Below, piece by piece: positions 1-8,919 of a stretch of DNA of 64,000 bases; within the stretch, counting starts at the first letter, position 1, and each line of letters begins with the position of its first letter. The stretch covers positions 3,100,001 to 3,164,000 of the forward strand of contig NZ_CP126269.1 in the NCBI RefSeq assembly GCF_003234445.2. The letters run 5' to 3'. The translations under genes were made by a program, and so were the position numbers. The DNA is from Curtobacterium sp. MCLR17_036 (lineage in GTDB: Bacteria; Actinomycetota; Actinomycetes; Actinomycetales; Microbacteriaceae). The notes beneath the pieces were generated by a model. That model was not told the origin of the DNA. It searched no databases and saw nothing but the letters and a program-made list of their open reading frames with translations.

Positions 1-803
1 TCGAGGCGTTCGTGCATCGTCGCGACGGCAGTGTCTCGTCGGTCGGGGTCGGCGGGCACGGTCGGCAACGCGGTGGCGAGGGTGCGGTGCACCTCGGCGA
101 GCGCTGCGCCGAGCTGCTCCGCCCGGTCGCCGAAGGGGTTCTGCCCCCGTGCGTCGTCGAGGGCGACGCGCCAGGCGTCCTCGAGTCCGGGCAGGAACTC
201 CTGCGCGAAGGCCAGGTGGCCGGTCGCGGTGCCGTCCGGGCGTCCGGCGTCGGGCCAGCTGCCGCGGAGGGCGCCGTAGACCTGCGGAACGCGGGAGCTG
301 CCGGCGGCGGACAGGGCGAGCTGCGTGGTGACGTCCGGGTTGTCGCCGTGGTGCAGCACGCGGAAGACCTTGATGATGACGCGCTCGCCCGATGCGGTGT
401 CGCAGATCACCGAGGTGTTCGACTGCTCCCCGGTCAGCACGCGTGCGGCGGTCACCTGGCCGATGGGGCGCAGGCTGTCGGGGTCGGCGTCGATGCGGCT
501 CGCGAGTGCGGCGACCCACGCGGTGTCGGTCGTGGCGTCGGTGATCGTCCCCTCGGGACCGCTCGTGACCGGCGACTGGTAGAGCACCGGGGCTGCCGGC
601 GCGGCCGGGGCCTCGTCGAGGACGAGTCGGGTGCCGTCGTCCGTGGAGATCGTGCGGAGGCGCGGCACCGCTCCCTTCGACGCGTACCAGCGGCGGTCGG
701 CGATCCAGGCCTCGAGGGCGCGGTCGTCCGGCGCGTCGATGACGGCTGGGGTCGAAGGGGTTCCGGGGGCGTTGTCGAGTGGGTCTCGGGCTCCGTCGCT
801 CAT
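1..803 (-). CDS. Maltokinase, N-terminal part (truncated by window edge)
   Basis: ATP-dependent maltokinase of the trehalose-to-glycogen (GlgE-type) pathway, making maltose 1-phosphate in the cytoplasm. About 267 N-terminal codons are present; the family is about 450 residues, so the C-terminal kinase lobe with its HxD motif lies outside the window. The N-terminal cap carries the family pattern of a tryptophan-rich W-I-A-D-R-R-W-Y-A-S-K-G stretch near residue 30, then EQSNTSVI and VIIKVFRVLHHGDNPDV, the aminoglycoside-kinase-like nucleotide loop typical of maltokinases. The start is the ATG at 801-803 (MSDGARDPLD). It is divergent from the gene at 948, with about 145 bp between them. Trehalose synthase or GlgE genes would be expected to the left but cannot be seen. 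Confidence 0.82.
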   Translation of the reverse strand, partial: MSDGARDPLDNAPGTPSTPAVIDAPDDRALEAWIADRRWYASKGAVPRLRTISTDDGTRLVLDEAPAAPAAPVLYQSPVTSGPEGTITDATTDTAWVAALASRIDADPDSLRPIGQVTAARVLTGEQSNTSVICDTASGERVIIKVFRVLHHGDNPDVTTQLALSAAGSSRVPQVYGALRGSWPDAGRPDGTATGHLAFAQEFLPGLEDAWRVALDDARGQNPFGDRAEQLGAALAEVHRTLATALPTVPADPDRRDTAVATMHERL

Positions 804-935
804 GCAGCGGAAGGTACGCGCCGAGGGCTGTCGAGGTGCCGAGTCCGCGCCCGTGGTGCTCCTCCACAAGCCGGCGACCCCGGGACACCGTCCACAGGAG
901 GCTCTCGCGGAGGCGAGGGCCGCACGCCCCCGGAC

Positions 936-941
936 CACACT
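936..941 (+). promoter_or_regulatory. Putative -10 box for the gene at 948
   Basis: CACACT lies six bases before the ATG at 948 and no Shine-Dalgarno sequence is present between them. The spacing fits a leaderless transcript starting at the A of the start codon. A clear -35 box is not obvious. Confidence 0.35.
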
Positions 942-947
942 TGCCGC

Positions 948-1565
948 ATGACGAGCCGAACCGAGACGAACGACCCTCCGTGCACCGCGCCGCGTCTGCT
1001 CTGGTGCATCGACGACGACCGCGAACTCCCCACGTTCGACGACGCCGGCAGGCGTGTGACCCGGCACGACGTGTCCGTCCTGTACGACGTCGTGTGGGAC
1101 AGCCCCGACAAGGTGCTCGCGAGCGCGGGCATCGAGTTCGCCAGCTCGGACGACGACGGCGGCGTGTGGACCGTCGACCGCGGCGAGGGGCCCGAGCGGG
1201 TCGGCGGCGACCAGGACGAGCCGCCGCGTGCGGCAGTCGAGGACGTCCTGTGCGGGCGGTCGATCGAGCCGCTGTGGGTCCGGCGGGTCAGGACGGTGCT
1301 CGTGGCGGTGTACGCCGACGACGGGGACCTCGGGGTCGAGGTCGGGGACGTGCGGATGGACGTCGCGGGCTGGACGTCGGCCTTCGGGGAGACCGGTGCC
1401 GAACCGCCCCACGGCAGGTGGTGGACACTCGCCGACGACCACCGTGACGACGCCCGCCGCGGCGACGGACTCGAACGCAGGGTCGAGGCGCTCCTGACGG
1501 ACGCCGCCGGGACTCCCCCGGCGAGCACGCCGCCGTCGGACGCGACCGGAGCGCGGCAGCGGTGA
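948..1565 (+). CDS. Unknown acidic protein, possible distant CYTH-like fold
   Basis: A 205-residue protein that I do not recognise with certainty. Residues 41-80 (YDVVWDSPDKVLASAGIEF, then GGVWTVDR) look like the early strands of CYTH/triphosphate-tunnel proteins, in which a short strand is followed by DTPD, L-x-x-x-G-I and a W-x-L/V-K pattern. However, the alternating charged pairs of that family are mostly missing, so enzymatic activity is doubtful. The C-terminus (about 185-205) is Pro/Thr-rich and probably disordered. The start is set by ATG 948 with a -10-like box just upstream. Longer readings upstream in the same frame are antisense to the maltokinase gene and are not real. No signal peptide or membrane segment is visible. 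Confidence 0.6.
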   Translation: MTSRTETNDPPCTAPRLLWCIDDDRELPTFDDAGRRVTRHDVSVLYDVVWDSPDKVLASAGIEFASSDDDGGVWTVDRGEGPERVGGDQDEPPRAAVEDVLCGRSIEPLWVRRVRTVLVAVYADDGDLGVEVGDVRMDVAGWTSAFGETGAEPPHGRWWTLADDHRDDARRGDGLERRVEALLTDAAGTPPASTPPSDATGARQR

Positions 1566-1688
1566 ACGGATCGCGGAGCGAGCAGACGTGGTGGACGGGG
1601 TGGGCACGGTGGCTCGGGGCGGTCGTGGTCCGATCCCGGGTGCGACGTGCCCCGAGGGCCCCGCACGCGGTTCTGCAAGGATCGGGGG

Positions 1689-2144
1689 ATGCCGCACTAC
1701 CTCGAGGACCTCGCAGCCGGTCAGACCTTCACGACGCCGGGACGCACGATCACCGAGGCGGACGTGGTGTCGTTCGCCTCGTGGACGAACGACAACAACC
1801 AGGTGCACACCGACGTCGAGTTCGCCGGACGGACCCGGTACGGCCAGCGGATCGTGCACGGGCTGCTCGGGACCTCGCTCTGCCTCGGGCTCATCGCCCG
1901 GACCGGCGTGTTCGAGGGGTCCGCCGTGGCACTGCTCGGGATCGACCAGTGGCGCTTCGCCGAGCCGGTGTTCATCGGGGACACGGTGACCTGCGAGGTC
2001 GAGATCCTGTCGACGCGGCCGACGAGTTCCGGGAAGACCGGGATCGTGGAGCGGACCGTCACGCTGCGGAACCAGCACGGGGTCGTCGTGCAGCAGGGGC
2101 GCATGGACGTGATGGTCCTGACGCGGGACGCGGCGATCGCCTGA
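1689..2144 (+). CDS. MaoC-like (R)-specific hydratase family protein
   Basis: A 151-residue single hotdog-fold protein of the MaoC dehydratase family, which hydrates or dehydrates acyl-CoA or acyl-carrier thioesters. The hydratase motif is clear: D35-N-N-x-x-H40 (WTNDNNQVHTD), then the A-x-x-x-R-x-x-G region and IVHG at 55-58. D35 and H40 are the expected catalytic pair. The length matches the single-domain family. The start chosen is ATG 1689. An AAGGAT element six bases upstream (1677-1682) and the absence of a separate ribosome binding site suggest a leaderless mRNA. It appears monocistronic; the substrate cannot be inferred from its neighbours. Confidence 0.8.
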   Translation: MPHYLEDLAAGQTFTTPGRTITEADVVSFASWTNDNNQVHTDVEFAGRTRYGQRIVHGLLGTSLCLGLIARTGVFEGSAVALLGIDQWRFAEPVFIGDTVTCEVEILSTRPTSSGKTGIVERTVTLRNQHGVVVQQGRMDVMVLTRDAAIA

Positions 2145-2317
2145 CGGCGGACGCCGTCGTCGTCGGCGATCGCGTCCACGGCGCGCCGTCGTGGTCGACC
2201 AGGGCGTGCGGCTGTCGGCGCTCCGGCACGCGCCCGGACGGCAGGCCCGGACAGCGCGCCCGCGCAGCGCAGCGGCCCGCGCCCTGCGGAGGTCCGGCGC
2301 GTGTTCCGGCACTCGGA

Positions 2318-2332
2318 CGGCAATCGTTGCCG
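2318..2332. promoter_or_regulatory. Perfect inverted repeat, possible operator 1 of the GH2 gene
   Basis: CGGCAA and TTGCCG arms flank a central TCG, 40 bases upstream of the GH2 start. Together with the second palindrome at 2338 it looks like a tandem operator. The central CG resembles LacI-family sites, but no LacI gene lies in the window. Confidence 0.4.
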
Positions 2333-2337
2333 CACCC

Positions 2338-2354
2338 TTTACAACGATGTACAA
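2338..2354. promoter_or_regulatory. LacI-type operator-like palindrome of the GH2 gene
   Basis: TTTACA-ACGA-TGTACA is a near-palindrome with a central CG, the usual architecture of LacI/GalR-family sugar operators (for example TGTAAACG-type sites). It ends about 18 bases before the GH2 start codon, a position suited to blocking transcription. The cognate repressor is not encoded nearby. Confidence 0.5.
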
Positions 2355-2372
2355 CCACGGGAGCATTGACCC

Positions 2373-4235
<1,863 letters not shown>

Positions 4236-4343
4236 CCGGGAGGCCCGCCCCCGGTACGCAGCGGTGGTCGCGTCCGGCAGACGGACGCGTCCACCACCGC
4301 TCCCGAGCCGAACAGGTCGACGCACGGTCCGGCGTCCGGCTCA

Positions 4344-4500
4344 GCACTCGACCGCGCGGGCAGGGTCACGCACGGTCCCGTGCCCAGCCCGGCACTCGAC
4401 CGCGCGGGCAGGGTCACGCACGGTCCCGTGCCCAGCCCGGCACTCGACCGCGCGGGCAGGGTCACGCACGGTCCCGTGCCCGACCCGGCGCTCGACCGCG
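4344..4500. repeat. 48-bp tandem repeat array (three full units plus partials)
   Basis: Units at 4344-4391 and 4392-4439 are identical, 4440-4487 differs by two bases, and a decayed fourth unit follows. A partial unit also precedes the array. Each begins GCACTCGACC. The array fills most of the 4236-4550 gap between the GH2 gene and the membrane mannosyltransferase. The unit length is 16 codons, so the array is open in all frames and falsely extends the downstream gene. It is not a CRISPR array because there are no unique spacers. Confidence 0.85.
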
Positions 4501-4550
4501 CGTGCCCCCGCGTGCACGGTCGGCTGCCGTGGTCTGGGAGGATCGGACGG

Positions 4551-5780
4551 GTGACGAGCGTGGCGGAGACGAGCCGGGCCTCCCGGCCGGGGGTGCACCG
4601 CCTGCTGACCGGACGCCACCACGCGTGGCGGGCACCGCTGCTGCTGTGGCTGGGCTCGCGGGTGGTGAGCACCACGCTGCTCGCGACGGTCTACCTGCTC
4701 GCGACCGCGAACGGCTGGCCGTTCGCCTCGTACCGGCGGGACCCCTCGTTCTTCACGTTCTCCGGGTCGTGGGACGCGTCCTTCTACCGGACCATCGCGG
4801 AACACGGGTACCCCGCGACGCTGCCCCTCGACGGAGCCGGGCACGTGGCGCCGAATGCCTGGGCGTTCCTGCCGGTGTTCCCGGCGGTCGTGCGTGCGCT
4901 GATGACGGTGACCGGCGGGTCGTTCTGGGTGGTCGGCGTCCTCGTCGCCACGGCAGCGGGGGCCGGGGCGTGCGTGCTGCTCTACCGCCTGGTGCTCGCG
5001 GTCGGCGACGAGCGGCGGGCGCGGTGGGCGACGGCGCTTTTCGCGTTCGGGCCGACGGGATTCCTGCTGCAGGTGGCCTACGCCGAGAGCCTGCTGCTCG
5101 TGCTGCTCTTCGGGGCGCTGCTGGCGCTCGTGCGGCGACGGTACTGGCTCGTCGCACCGCTCGGCGTGGTGGCCGCCTTCACGAAGCCGGGGGTCCTCGC
5201 GCTCGCGGTGGCCCTCGCCGTGCACCTGGTGGTCCGGTGGGTCGAGGCGCATCGCTCCGGGCGGGCGGCGGCGGCGTTCCCGTGGCGGGAGCGGTTGGTG
5301 ATCGTGGCCTCGGGGCTGGTCGTGGCGGCGGCGGGGCTCGCGTGGCCGTTCGTCGCGTCGGCGGTGACCGGGAGGCCGGAGGCGTACCTCGAGACCGAGC
5401 TGTCGTGGTGGGTGGGCTTCGTCGGCCGGCAGCACTTCGCCCCACTGACGCCGTGGTTCACGATGGCGATGACGTGGCTCGGTCCGCTCGGGGTCGTGCT
5501 CGTCCTGGCGGTGGTGGTCGGGGCGGTGTGGTTCTTCCGGCGTCGGGACGTCCGGGCGCTCGGCGTCGACGTGCTCGCGTTCACCGCGTCCTACGTGCTG
5601 TACCTGTTCGCCGTGTTCCTGCCGCAGCAGTCGCTGCCGCGGCTGCTCATGCCGACGGCGCCGCTGCTCGGGTCGGACGTGTTCGTCCGGACGCGGCGGC
5701 GGGCGGTGACGTGGCTGGTCGTGGGGGTGTGCCTGCAGCCCGTGGCGATCGTGCTGCTGTGGTTCCTCGGGTACCCGTGA
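4551..5780 (+). CDS. PIG-V-like integral membrane mannosyltransferase
   Basis: A 409-residue polytopic membrane protein (about 9-10 hydrophobic segments) resembling the GPI-mannosyltransferase II (PIG-V) family, GT-C glycosyltransferases that use polyprenyl-phosphate-mannose at the membrane. Family marks are a first-loop acidic motif S-W-D-x-S-x-Y-R (W74-D75, Y79) followed by I-A-E-H-G-Y-P, then WAFLPVFP (104-111) and an AYAES motif. GTG 4551 is taken as start because GGGAGG lies nine bases upstream. The in-frame upstream extension runs through the 48-bp repeats and is not credible. Likely role: mannosylation of an extracytoplasmic lipid or glycoconjugate; the acceptor is unknown. Confidence 0.7.
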   Translation: MTSVAETSRASRPGVHRLLTGRHHAWRAPLLLWLGSRVVSTTLLATVYLLATANGWPFASYRRDPSFFTFSGSWDASFYRTIAEHGYPATLPLDGAGHVAPNAWAFLPVFPAVVRALMTVTGGSFWVVGVLVATAAGAGACVLLYRLVLAVGDERRARWATALFAFGPTGFLLQVAYAESLLLVLLFGALLALVRRRYWLVAPLGVVAAFTKPGVLALAVALAVHLVVRWVEAHRSGRAAAAFPWRERLVIVASGLVVAAAGLAWPFVASAVTGRPEAYLETELSWWVGFVGRQHFAPLTPWFTMAMTWLGPLGVVLVLAVVVGAVWFFRRRDVRALGVDVLAFTASYVLYLFAVFLPQQSLPRLLMPTAPLLGSDVFVRTRRRAVTWLVVGVCLQPVAIVLLWFLGYP

Positions 5781-5870
5781 GAGACGCGGCGGGGCCGCGA
5801 TGATTCGGCGGCCGCGACGCGGCCCGCGCGGCCGCGGCGTGGCCGACGCTGCGGAGGCGCAACCGGCGCT

Positions 5871-5934
5871 GCGCACAACCGACGTGTGCTCGCGCCGCTG
5901 ATCCGCGCGGTGCCGATGCACTTCGGTTGTGCGC
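5871..5934. repeat. 12-bp inverted repeat in the gap after the mannosyltransferase gene
   Basis: GCGCACAACCGA (5871-5882) and its exact complement TCGGTTGTGCGC (5923-5934) are separated by 40 bases. The 5781-6000 gap lies between convergent genes and holds nothing else I can name. It could be part of a bidirectional terminator, although the loop is long. Confidence 0.45.
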
Positions 5935-6000
5935 CGGAACGCCGACCGCGCGTACCGCGTCGACCCCGGCTGCCGCGCCGACCGCGCCGACCGCCCCGCC

Positions 6001-7038
6001 CTACGCGTCGAACGTGTGGAACCAGGCCGTGCCGCCGGGGTGCTGCACGGTGATCATCTCGTCGAGGTCGCGGTACGGGCCGTCCTGGTTGTGGCTCGCC
6101 GACTTGATGCGGATGGTGCCGTCGGGCTCGGTGAAGACCTCGGACACGATCGTCGTGTGGTCCGGCGAGTCGTTGTCGTTCCAGTCGTAGAACACGATGT
6201 CGCCGACCTTGACCTTGTCGCGCTCGTCCAGCGAGCGGCGCGTCAGTCCGAACTCGGCGGCGTTGGCCGAGAGCCACGGGTCCATAGTCGGGCAGTAGGT
6301 CCAGGTGGCCGAGTGCTCGGCCCCGGCGGCCCGGTTGTACCAGTCCGACCGCTGTTCCCAGCCGCGGGCGATGAGGGTCTGGCTGACGTAGTTCGCGCAG
6401 TCGCCGCCGATCGGGTTCATCGTGCCGTACTCGGTGAGGTTGTAGTCCGCCCAGTACCGCATCGCGTAGGCGAGCTGCCGGTCGACGTCGGTCAGCGCCG
6501 CGTACGCCAGTGACGTGGTGGCGACGGCGTCCGATGCGTCCGGGACCGGTGCGGTGGTCGGTGTCGGGGTGGCGGTGGCGCCGTCCTGCGTCGCTCCCGT
6601 CTGGCCGTCGTTGGCCGCGCTGCCGTTGCCGTCCGAGGAGCGGTTCGCCGAGGGACTCGGCTCGATCGTGTCGGCGAACAGGGCGACGTCGGCGTCCCCT
6701 GCCGTGTACATGGCCTGGTGGGGGGCGGTGAAGGTCACCGTCGTCGCCGATGCCTGCACGTCGCGCGCCGCGACACCGCCGACCGTGACGCCCTTGACGG
6801 CCGCGAGGCCGGATCCCGTGACCGTGACGGTGACGCCGCCGGCCAGTGGCACCTGGGCCGGGCTGAGGGCCTTCGCCGTCGGCGAGGGCGCCTTCGTCGG
6901 GCGCTCCGACCCGCCGGAGCTCCGTCCGCCGCCCGTGTCGTCGCCGTCACCGCCCGACGAGCACGCGGCGACCGCGAGTCCGATCCCGGCGACGCCGGCG
7001 AGGGAGAAGAGGGCGCGGCGGTTCATCGAGGCAGTCAT
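6001..7038 (-). CDS. Secreted lipoprotein with IPT/TIG-like and amidase (Amidase_6-like) domains
   Basis: A 345-residue exported protein. The N-terminus (NRRALFSLAGVAG, then LAVAAC with lipidated C26) is a lipoprotein signal; the RR pair may indicate Tat export. After a Ser/Pro-rich linker, residues about 58-122 form an IPT/TIG-like immunoglobulin domain (GGVTVTVTGSGL). The C-terminal domain (about 175-345) matches the putative amidase family PF12671: GGDCANYVSQ with C214, then GDIVFYDWNDND with D-H294, and a late H316. Cys-His chemistry suggests a peptidoglycan or protein amidase at the cell surface. The start is ATG 7038, with a TACGCT -10-like box nine bases upstream; a second ATG at 7026 is possible. 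Confidence 0.72.
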   Translation of the reverse strand: MTASMNRRALFSLAGVAGIGLAVAACSSGGDGDDTGGGRSSGGSERPTKAPSPTAKALSPAQVPLAGGVTVTVTGSGLAAVKGVTVGGVAARDVQASATTVTFTAPHQAMYTAGDADVALFADTIEPSPSANRSSDGNGSAANDGQTGATQDGATATPTPTTAPVPDASDAVATTSLAYAALTDVDRQLAYAMRYWADYNLTEYGTMNPIGGDCANYVSQTLIARGWEQRSDWYNRAAGAEHSATWTYCPTMDPWLSANAAEFGLTRRSLDERDKVKVGDIVFYDWNDNDSPDHTTIVSEVFTEPDGTIRIKSASHNQDGPYRDLDEMITVQHPGGTAWFHTFDA

Positions 7039-7147
7039 GACCCGTCCAGCGTAGGCGACGCACCCGACGCCCGGACAGTGCATGATCGTGTGCGGGGGGC
7101 ACGTGTCCTCCGCGTGCGGCCCGCAGCCTCCGGAAGGACCACCACAC

Positions 7148-7531
7148 ATGCCCGAGAGCCACGACTTCTTCGTCGCCACCGACCCCGAGACCGCTCGGGC
7201 GCAGGTGCGCACCGCCCTCACGAACGAGGGTTACACCGTCGACGACGGCGAGCAGGGCGCACTCCGCGCGACCCGCGGCAGCATGGGGCTGACGCTGCTC
7301 ATCGGCGGCATGGCGAACGACCGCACCTTCCACACCCGCCTCGACGTGCAGATCATGGTGGCGGCGGACGGCCGGACCGTCGCCCGCCTGCTCCGCGGGT
7401 CCGGCAAGTCGGCGCTGAAGGGCGGCGCGCTCGGGATCTCCCGCGGCAACCGCGCGTTCGAGCAGGCCGCCAACGCGATCCACGCGACCTTCATGCAGGC
7501 CGGGGTCCTGACGGACAGCTTCGCGAGCTGA
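7148..7531 (+). CDS. Small protein of unknown function
   Basis: A 127-residue soluble protein (MPESHDFFVATDPE). It has no signal peptide or clear domain. The middle contains a glycine-rich stretch (LLIGGMAND, residues 54-62) and a basic-glycine segment (GSGKSALKGGALG) that resembles a phosphate-binding loop by composition but lacks the surrounding P-loop fold pattern. The start is ATG 7148, preceded by GGAAGG about nine bases upstream. The gene is convergent with the SpoIIE-type phosphatase gene (28 bp between stops), so it is a monocistron. Confidence 0.6.
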   Translation: MPESHDFFVATDPETARAQVRTALTNEGYTVDDGEQGALRATRGSMGLTLLIGGMANDRTFHTRLDVQIMVAADGRTVARLLRGSGKSALKGGALGISRGNRAFEQAANAIHATFMQAGVLTDSFAS

Positions 7532-7559
7532 CCGCGGTCGGTCTCCGCTGGCCCGACGG

Positions 7560-8876
7560 TCAGCGTCCGTCGTAGCGGACCGCGAGCACGGTGACGTCGT
7601 CGTCGTGCTCGACGTCGTCGCCGAGCGCGCCGATCCCGGTGACGAGGTCGTCCGGCTCGGGGTGCGCGGTCGCGAAGGCGCGGAAGGCCTCGAGCGCGTC
7701 GACGTCGCCGCCGAACAGGTCGAGCACCCCGTCGCTGACGCTCACGACGACGTCACCGGGCAGGAGCGCCGTGCGCGTCGAGGTCCAGGCGGTGTCGACG
7801 CCGATCGGCAGGTCCCCGGACCGCAGCCACTCGCTGCCGCCCGCCCGCCGGAGCAGCAGGTTGAGGCCGTGCCCGGCGTCGGCCCAGCGCGCGGTGCCGT
7901 CTGCGCCCACCCGGAGGTGGAAGCACGTCGTGAACTGGTCGGTCGACGCGTCACCGGTGTCGGTGCTGAGCGCGCCCGATGCCGCCGCCACCGACTCCGC
8001 GGGATCGGCCGCGTCGACGCTCGTGCGCATCACGGACCGGACCACCGCGGCGATCATGCCGGCACCGGCGCCCTTGCCCATCACGTCGCCGAGCGTGAAG
8101 GCCGCGCCGTCGGCGGTCGGGAACCAGTCGTAGAAGTCGCCGCCGACCGACCGCGCCGGCAGGCAGACGCCCCGCACGGTGAACTCGGCGGGGATGCCCA
8201 CGTCCGACCCGGGCAGGAGTGCCCGTTGCACGCGTGCTGCCTGACCGATCTCGCTCTCGGCGATGCGGCGCAGCTGCTGCGCGGTCCTGAGGCGCAGGGC
8301 GGCCTGGCGGGCGAGCTCGTTCGTCACGCCGGCGACCGCGGCGAAGACCAGCAGCACGAAGACCAGGCGGACGAGTTCGCTCGCCAGGATGTCGCCCGGA
8401 TCGAGGACGATCGGCAGCAGGAACGTCACCGCCGTGCCCGCGAGCGGGTACACGATGTGCCGCCGCCCCGGTCGTGCGGCGATCCAGATGAGCGGCAGCA
8501 GGATCGCGGCGAGGAACACCGACCGTGCGTCACCGGTGCCGAAGCGGAGCAGACCGATCGCGACGAAGTCGAGCGCGGGGACGAGCAGTTCCACGGTGAG
8601 CAGCGCCGGGCGGCACACGATCAGGGCGGTGGCTGCCAGACCGAGGAGCGCGAGCACGACGCCGCTCCACATGGCCGGGCCGTTCGTGACCTCGAGCCAG
8701 GGCAGCAGGACGCTGCTCACCGCGGCGACGACGGTGATCCCGGCGATGACGGTCTGGTTGGCGAGCGGGGCGAAGCGCGCCCGGGACGAGCGGTCCCGGT
8801 CCTGCTCGGACGGCGAGGGCGCGGTGGTGTCCGGCACGCTGATGTGTGCCGTCACCGGTCCGCGTGGCGGGGTCAC
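7560..8876 (-). CDS. Membrane-bound SpoIIE-type PP2C phosphatase
   Basis: A 438-residue protein with an N-terminal membrane domain of about six helices (residues 43-190) followed by a short helical linker and a C-terminal SpoIIE/RsbU PP2C phosphatase domain (about 205-438). Hallmarks are RVQRALLPG, LPARSVGGDFYDWF (metal-binding D), LGDVMGKGAGAGM and the late DDDVTVLAVRY. Such enzymes dephosphorylate anti-anti-sigma factors and feed partner-switching networks; no such partner is in the window. The GTG start 8876 is taken from reading-frame length, and a later GTG (8855) is also possible. It lies 43 bp after the secreted repeat protein gene on the same strand. Confidence 0.85.
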   Translation of the reverse strand: MTPPRGPVTAHISVPDTTAPSPSEQDRDRSSRARFAPLANQTVIAGITVVAAVSSVLLPWLEVTNGPAMWSGVVLALLGLAATALIVCRPALLTVELLVPALDFVAIGLLRFGTGDARSVFLAAILLPLIWIAARPGRRHIVYPLAGTAVTFLLPIVLDPGDILASELVRLVFVLLVFAAVAGVTNELARQAALRLRTAQQLRRIAESEIGQAARVQRALLPGSDVGIPAEFTVRGVCLPARSVGGDFYDWFPTADGAAFTLGDVMGKGAGAGMIAAVVRSVMRTSVDAADPAESVAAASGALSTDTGDASTDQFTTCFHLRVGADGTARWADAGHGLNLLLRRAGGSEWLRSGDLPIGVDTAWTSTRTALLPGDVVVSVSDGVLDLFGGDVDALEAFRAFATAHPEPDDLVTGIGALGDDVEHDDDVTVLAVRYDGR

Positions 8877-8919
8877 GACGGCGTCACCGCCCTGTAGCGG
8901 CCGTCACGCCGCGCCCTGG

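Noticed and set aside
12..947. Long plus-strand reading upstream of the gene at 948
   Set aside because: It is antisense to the maltokinase gene, whose motifs are clear; the reading is Arg/Gly-rich noise typical of very GC-rich DNA.
4344..4500. CRISPR array
   Set aside because: The repeats are contiguous 48-bp units with no unique spacers and there are no cas genes.
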